Assembly: GCA_964591255.1 (NCBI GenBank)
Contig: CAZQAA010000197.1
Coordinates: 1-16,433 of the forward strand
Direction: 5' to 3'
Origin: CAZQAA01 sp964591255
Lineage (GTDB): Bacteria; Desulfobacterota; DSM-4660; Desulfatiglandales; Desulfatiglandaceae
DNA: 16,433 nucleotides
The notes below the pieces were generated by a model. That model did no database searches. It saw nothing but the letters and a program-made list of their open reading frames with translations, and was not told the origin of the DNA. The translations under genes and the position numbers were made by a program. Below, piece by piece: positions 14,390-16,433 of this stretch (position 1 is its first letter; each line of letters starts with the position of its first letter).

Positions 14390-14436
14390 CAGTGTGATCT
14401 ATATGATCATGGAAAAGGCCGAAAGGAGCTTTTATT

Positions 14437-14838
14437 ATGCGACACTACGAGACCCTATATCTAGTTGATCCAAATCTGGCTGATGAAGATCTGAAAGATG
14501 TGGTGGACAAATTTAATAAAGTTATTGAAAAAAACAGCGGGATTGTTACCAAGGTTGATGAATGGGGAAAGAGGCAGCTGGCATATAAGGTAAAGAAGTT
14601 TGAGAAAGGCTACTACGTTCTTTTGCAGTATTGTGGTGGACCTCAAATTTCTACTGAGCTTCAGCGACTACTTAAGCTGGATGACAGGATTCTTAAATAT
14701 CAAACCATAAAGTTGAACGATGATGTAGACCCCACGACGCTTAAACAAGAAGCCCAAACAGATGATCAAACCAAGGTTGAAGATGCCGTTGAACCTGGAG
14801 ATATGATTTCGGAGGAAGATACCCAGAATGGTGTTTAA
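14437..14838 (+). CDS. rpsF: Small ribosomal subunit protein bS6
   Basis: The 133-aa protein begins MRHYETLYLVDPNL and carries the bS6 core, including VDEWGKRQLAYKVKKFEKGYY in its middle and RLLKLDDRILKYQTIKL before residue 95. After about residue 97 a charged, mostly acidic tail follows, as in many bS6 proteins. bS6 binds 16S rRNA in the platform of the small subunit together with bS18. AAAGGAGC lies 8-14 nt before the ATG. The stop overlaps the rpsR start by 11 nt, which supports coupled translation of the two partners. It is the first gene of the operon after the promoter at 14305. Confidence 0.95.
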   Translation: MRHYETLYLVDPNLADEDLKDVVDKFNKVIEKNSGIVTKVDEWGKRQLAYKVKKFEKGYYVLLQYCGGPQISTELQRLLKLDDRILKYQTIKLNDDVDPTTLKQEAQTDDQTKVEDAVEPGDMISEEDTQNGV

Positions 14839-15082
14839 CAGGAGCAGAAACAGACAGGTAAGGACCTATTACAGGCGCAAAACGTGTAAATTCTGTGCGG
14901 ACAAGACATTAGTGATTGATTATAAGGAGCCAAAGATCCTGAGATATTTTACCACGGAGCGTGGTAAGATAATCCCTTCAAGGATTTCTGGTACTTGTGC
15001 CAAACATCAGCGGATATTGATGCAGGCCATCAAGAGGGCCAGGAATATGGCGTTGTTGCCATTTACAACATCTATACTCTAA
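14828..15082 (+). CDS. rpsR: Small ribosomal subunit protein bS18
   Basis: The 84-aa protein matches bS18 along its length, including ILRYFTTERGKIIPSRISGT and a basic C-terminus. It keeps the zinc-type ligands C20 and C23 (CKFC) and C57 and H60 (CAKH), so it is the zinc-binding form and not the zinc-free paralogue. The ATG at 14828 overlaps the rpsF end, and a GTG one codon later is possible. GGAGG around 14811-14815 is 12 nt upstream, slightly far. bS18 pairs with bS6 in the platform of the small subunit. No gene lies in the 79 nt before the next gene. Confidence 0.95.
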   Translation: MVFNRSRNRQVRTYYRRKTCKFCADKTLVIDYKEPKILRYFTTERGKIIPSRISGTCAKHQRILMQAIKRARNMALLPFTTSIL

Positions 15083-15161
15083 TTTATCAAGCTTGCCAAA
15101 AGGTATAACTTGAATAGATTTCTGTTAGCCCTATGGCTGATTCTCTCCTCGCTAAGACTTC

Positions 15162-16103
15162 ATGAAAATAAAGAATGTATTGGGCTGTGTGGGTTGGGCA
15201 GGATTTTTGCTTGTGTCCTCTTTATTTATTCCTGTGGCGGGGCCTATTCTTGTCCTTTTGACTCCTTTACCGTTCGTCTATTATTCTGTTAAAGAAGGTC
15301 CTCGGTATGGTATCCAAAGCGCTATTCTCAGTACACTAATTATAGTCCTTGCCTTCAGGATAGCGGGGTATACCCAACTTATCATTTTTGCTTTTCAATT
15401 CAGCTTGTTAGGTATTTGTCTATCTGAACTTTTCAGGAAAAGACTTGGTGTGGGGCAAACGATCTTATGGGCGACCCTGTTTATGCTCATTTTAAGTGTG
15501 GGATTTATTTTTTTCCTGGCCAGTTCCAAAAACATGGGTATCCAGAAGATGGTTTTTGAATATATGAAAGACCAGTTGAATTTAACTATCAGGGCCTATG
15601 AAGAAATGGGTATTACAAAAGAAGTCACTGGTGAGCTTGAGATATATGGAAATTCTCTGTTGCAAATTTTATCCAAAATATATCCTTCTCTTATGATAAT
15701 CGGCACCGGATTTCTGGTGTGGTTGAATGTAGTCCTTGGGAGATCGCTATTGAGGACAAGAAACCTTAAATATCCTGATTTCGGTTCACTAGACCGGTGG
15801 AGAACTCCCGATATCCTGATTTGGGTGGTTATTGTCTCAGGTTTTGCTTTATTTTTATCAACAGGAGATATAAGATCTCTTGCAATTAATATCTTGATAG
15901 TCATGATGGTAATATATTTTTTTCATGGATTGGCTATTATGGTGTTTTTTTTAAATAAATATAGGGTTCCATTGTGGCTGAGAATCATCTTCTATTTTTT
16001 GTTGTTTTTTCAGCAGGTATTCACTGTATGTTTAGCCCTTGTGGGGCTTTTTGACCAATGGGTGGATTTCAGGAGGATACAACAAAAGGATATTGTAGCT
16101 TGA
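15162..16103 (+). CDS. YybS/DUF2232-like multi-pass membrane protein
   Basis: The 313-aa product is strongly hydrophobic, with about eight membrane segments. Roughly, these lie at residues 8-40, 50-70, 73-92, 100-122, 170-192, 218-234, 240-262 and 272-298. A soluble loop of about 45 residues (MGIQKMVFEYMKDQLNL onwards) lies between the fourth and fifth. Position and topology fit the YybS/DUF2232 family, often encoded between rpsR and rplI in this group and in Firmicutes. The function is unknown; some relatives resemble small-molecule transporter components. The ATG at 15162 is the first possible start, since an in-frame TAA lies 9 nt upstream, and no clear ribosome binding site precedes it. 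rplI starts 21 nt after the stop. Confidence 0.75.
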   Translation: MKIKNVLGCVGWAGFLLVSSLFIPVAGPILVLLTPLPFVYYSVKEGPRYGIQSAILSTLIIVLAFRIAGYTQLIIFAFQFSLLGICLSELFRKRLGVGQTILWATLFMLILSVGFIFFLASSKNMGIQKMVFEYMKDQLNLTIRAYEEMGITKEVTGELEIYGNSLLQILSKIYPSLMIIGTGFLVWLNVVLGRSLLRTRNLKYPDFGSLDRWRTPDILIWVVIVSGFALFLSTGDIRSLAINILIVMMVIYFFHGLAIMVFFLNKYRVPLWLRIIFYFLLFFQQVFTVCLALVGLFDQWVDFRRIQQKDIVA

Positions 16104-16124
16104 TTTTTTTCGTGGAGGGGACTG

Positions 16125-16433
16125 ATGGAGATTATCTTGCAGAAAGATATAGATGAGTTGGGTCTTGAAGGAGATATCATAAATGTTACAAGAGGATATG
16201 CACGGAATTATTTGATTCCGAAAGGCCTGGGAATTGAGGCAACTCCTCAGAATCTAAAGGCCTTTGAATTATAGAAAAAGAAGATTGAGGTCAAGAGATT
16301 AAAGGCAATGGAAGATGCCCTCAGGTTGATGCAACTGGTGGAAGGGATTCTCATCAAGTTTTCGCACAAGGCTGGTGAAGAAGGTAAACTGTATGGTTTC
16401 ATTACCACTATGGATATTGCAGACCGCCTCGAG
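16125..16433 (+). CDS. rplI: Large ribosomal subunit protein bL9, 5' part, with in-frame TAG at codon 50
   Basis: The frame begins MEIILQKDIDELGLEGDIIN, followed by VTRGYARNYLIPKGLG, the clear N-terminal domain of bL9. TGGAGGGG sits 5-12 nt before the ATG. At codon 50 (16272-16274) a TAG interrupts the frame at the start of the long connecting helix. The same frame then continues with good bL9 sequence (KKKIEVKRLKAMEDAL, later FSHKAGEEGKLYGFITTMDI) to the end of the window. The most likely original codon is GAG or CAG, changed at one base. As read, only a 49-aa N-terminal domain would be made. Sequence error, a real nonsense mutation, or read-through are all possible. The 3' end is outside the window. 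Confidence 0.88.

Noticed and set aside
15110..15292. 60-aa frame with a TTG start upstream of the membrane protein
   Set aside because: It overlaps the membrane-protein gene in another frame and has no ribosome binding site. The ATG at 15162 explains the region.
16272..16274. Pyrrolysine recoding of TAG in rplI
   Set aside because: Other genes here end normally with TAG, no pyl genes are in the window, and a single-base change from GAG or CAG is simpler.

Overview
The window looks like chromosomal DNA of an anaerobic, sulfate- or sulfur-metabolising bacterium of the Desulfobacterota (former Deltaproteobacteria) or a close relative. The main evidence is the 3' end of a QmoB-type gene of the sulfate-respiration electron-transfer complex, followed by HdrC- and HdrB-like genes. 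Supporting evidence is housekeeping gene orders familiar from that group: yqeY/dnaG/rpoD, nif3/zinc-ribbon/rnpB/yggT, and rpsF/rpsR/membrane protein/rplI. Base composition is moderate and fairly even, and nothing indicates a prophage, transposase, CRISPR array or other obvious island.

Layout. (1) 1-2443: tail of qmoB, then hdrC- and hdrB-like genes that overlap by 4 nt. Together they form a soluble QmoAB-HdrCB-type module instead of a visible membrane QmoC. A likely terminator follows. (2) 2516-3551: an 88-aa zinc-ribbon protein and a SEC-C protein carrying an HQLAH motif, both of unknown function, ending at a strong intrinsic terminator. (3) 3748-10493: a good sigma70-type promoter, then yqeY, a 213-bp nested inverted-repeat element, mutS2, dnaG and rpoD. 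This is a macromolecular-synthesis cluster with mutS2 inserted and rpsU absent. (4) 10570-10758: a CAU-anticodon tRNA and a terminator. (5) 10775-13423: nif3-like gene, C4 zinc-ribbon coiled-coil gene, RNase P RNA (rnpB), yggT and a DUF167 gene, all tightly packed. rnpB sits almost directly against the yggT start codon. (6) 13413-14186, minus strand: an inositol-monophosphatase-family gene that converges on and overlaps the DUF167 gene. (7) 14236-16433: divergent promoters, a leader with a strong hairpin, then rpsF, rpsR, a YybS/DUF2232-like membrane protein and the 5' part of rplI.

Two core genes are broken as read. dnaG has a one-base frameshift just after its zinc finger (about 7139-7142), and rplI has an in-frame TAG at codon 50 (16272-16274). 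dnaG is essential and both reading frames are otherwise perfectly conserved, so sequence error is the simplest explanation, although real lesions or recoding cannot be excluded from the sequence alone.

I did not find a convincing new multi-gene system. The least explained items are the 213-bp nested inverted-repeat element between yqeY and mutS2, the pair of uncharacterised zinc-ribbon/SEC-C genes behind the qmo-hdr genes, the rnpB-yggT junction, and the structured rpsF leader.
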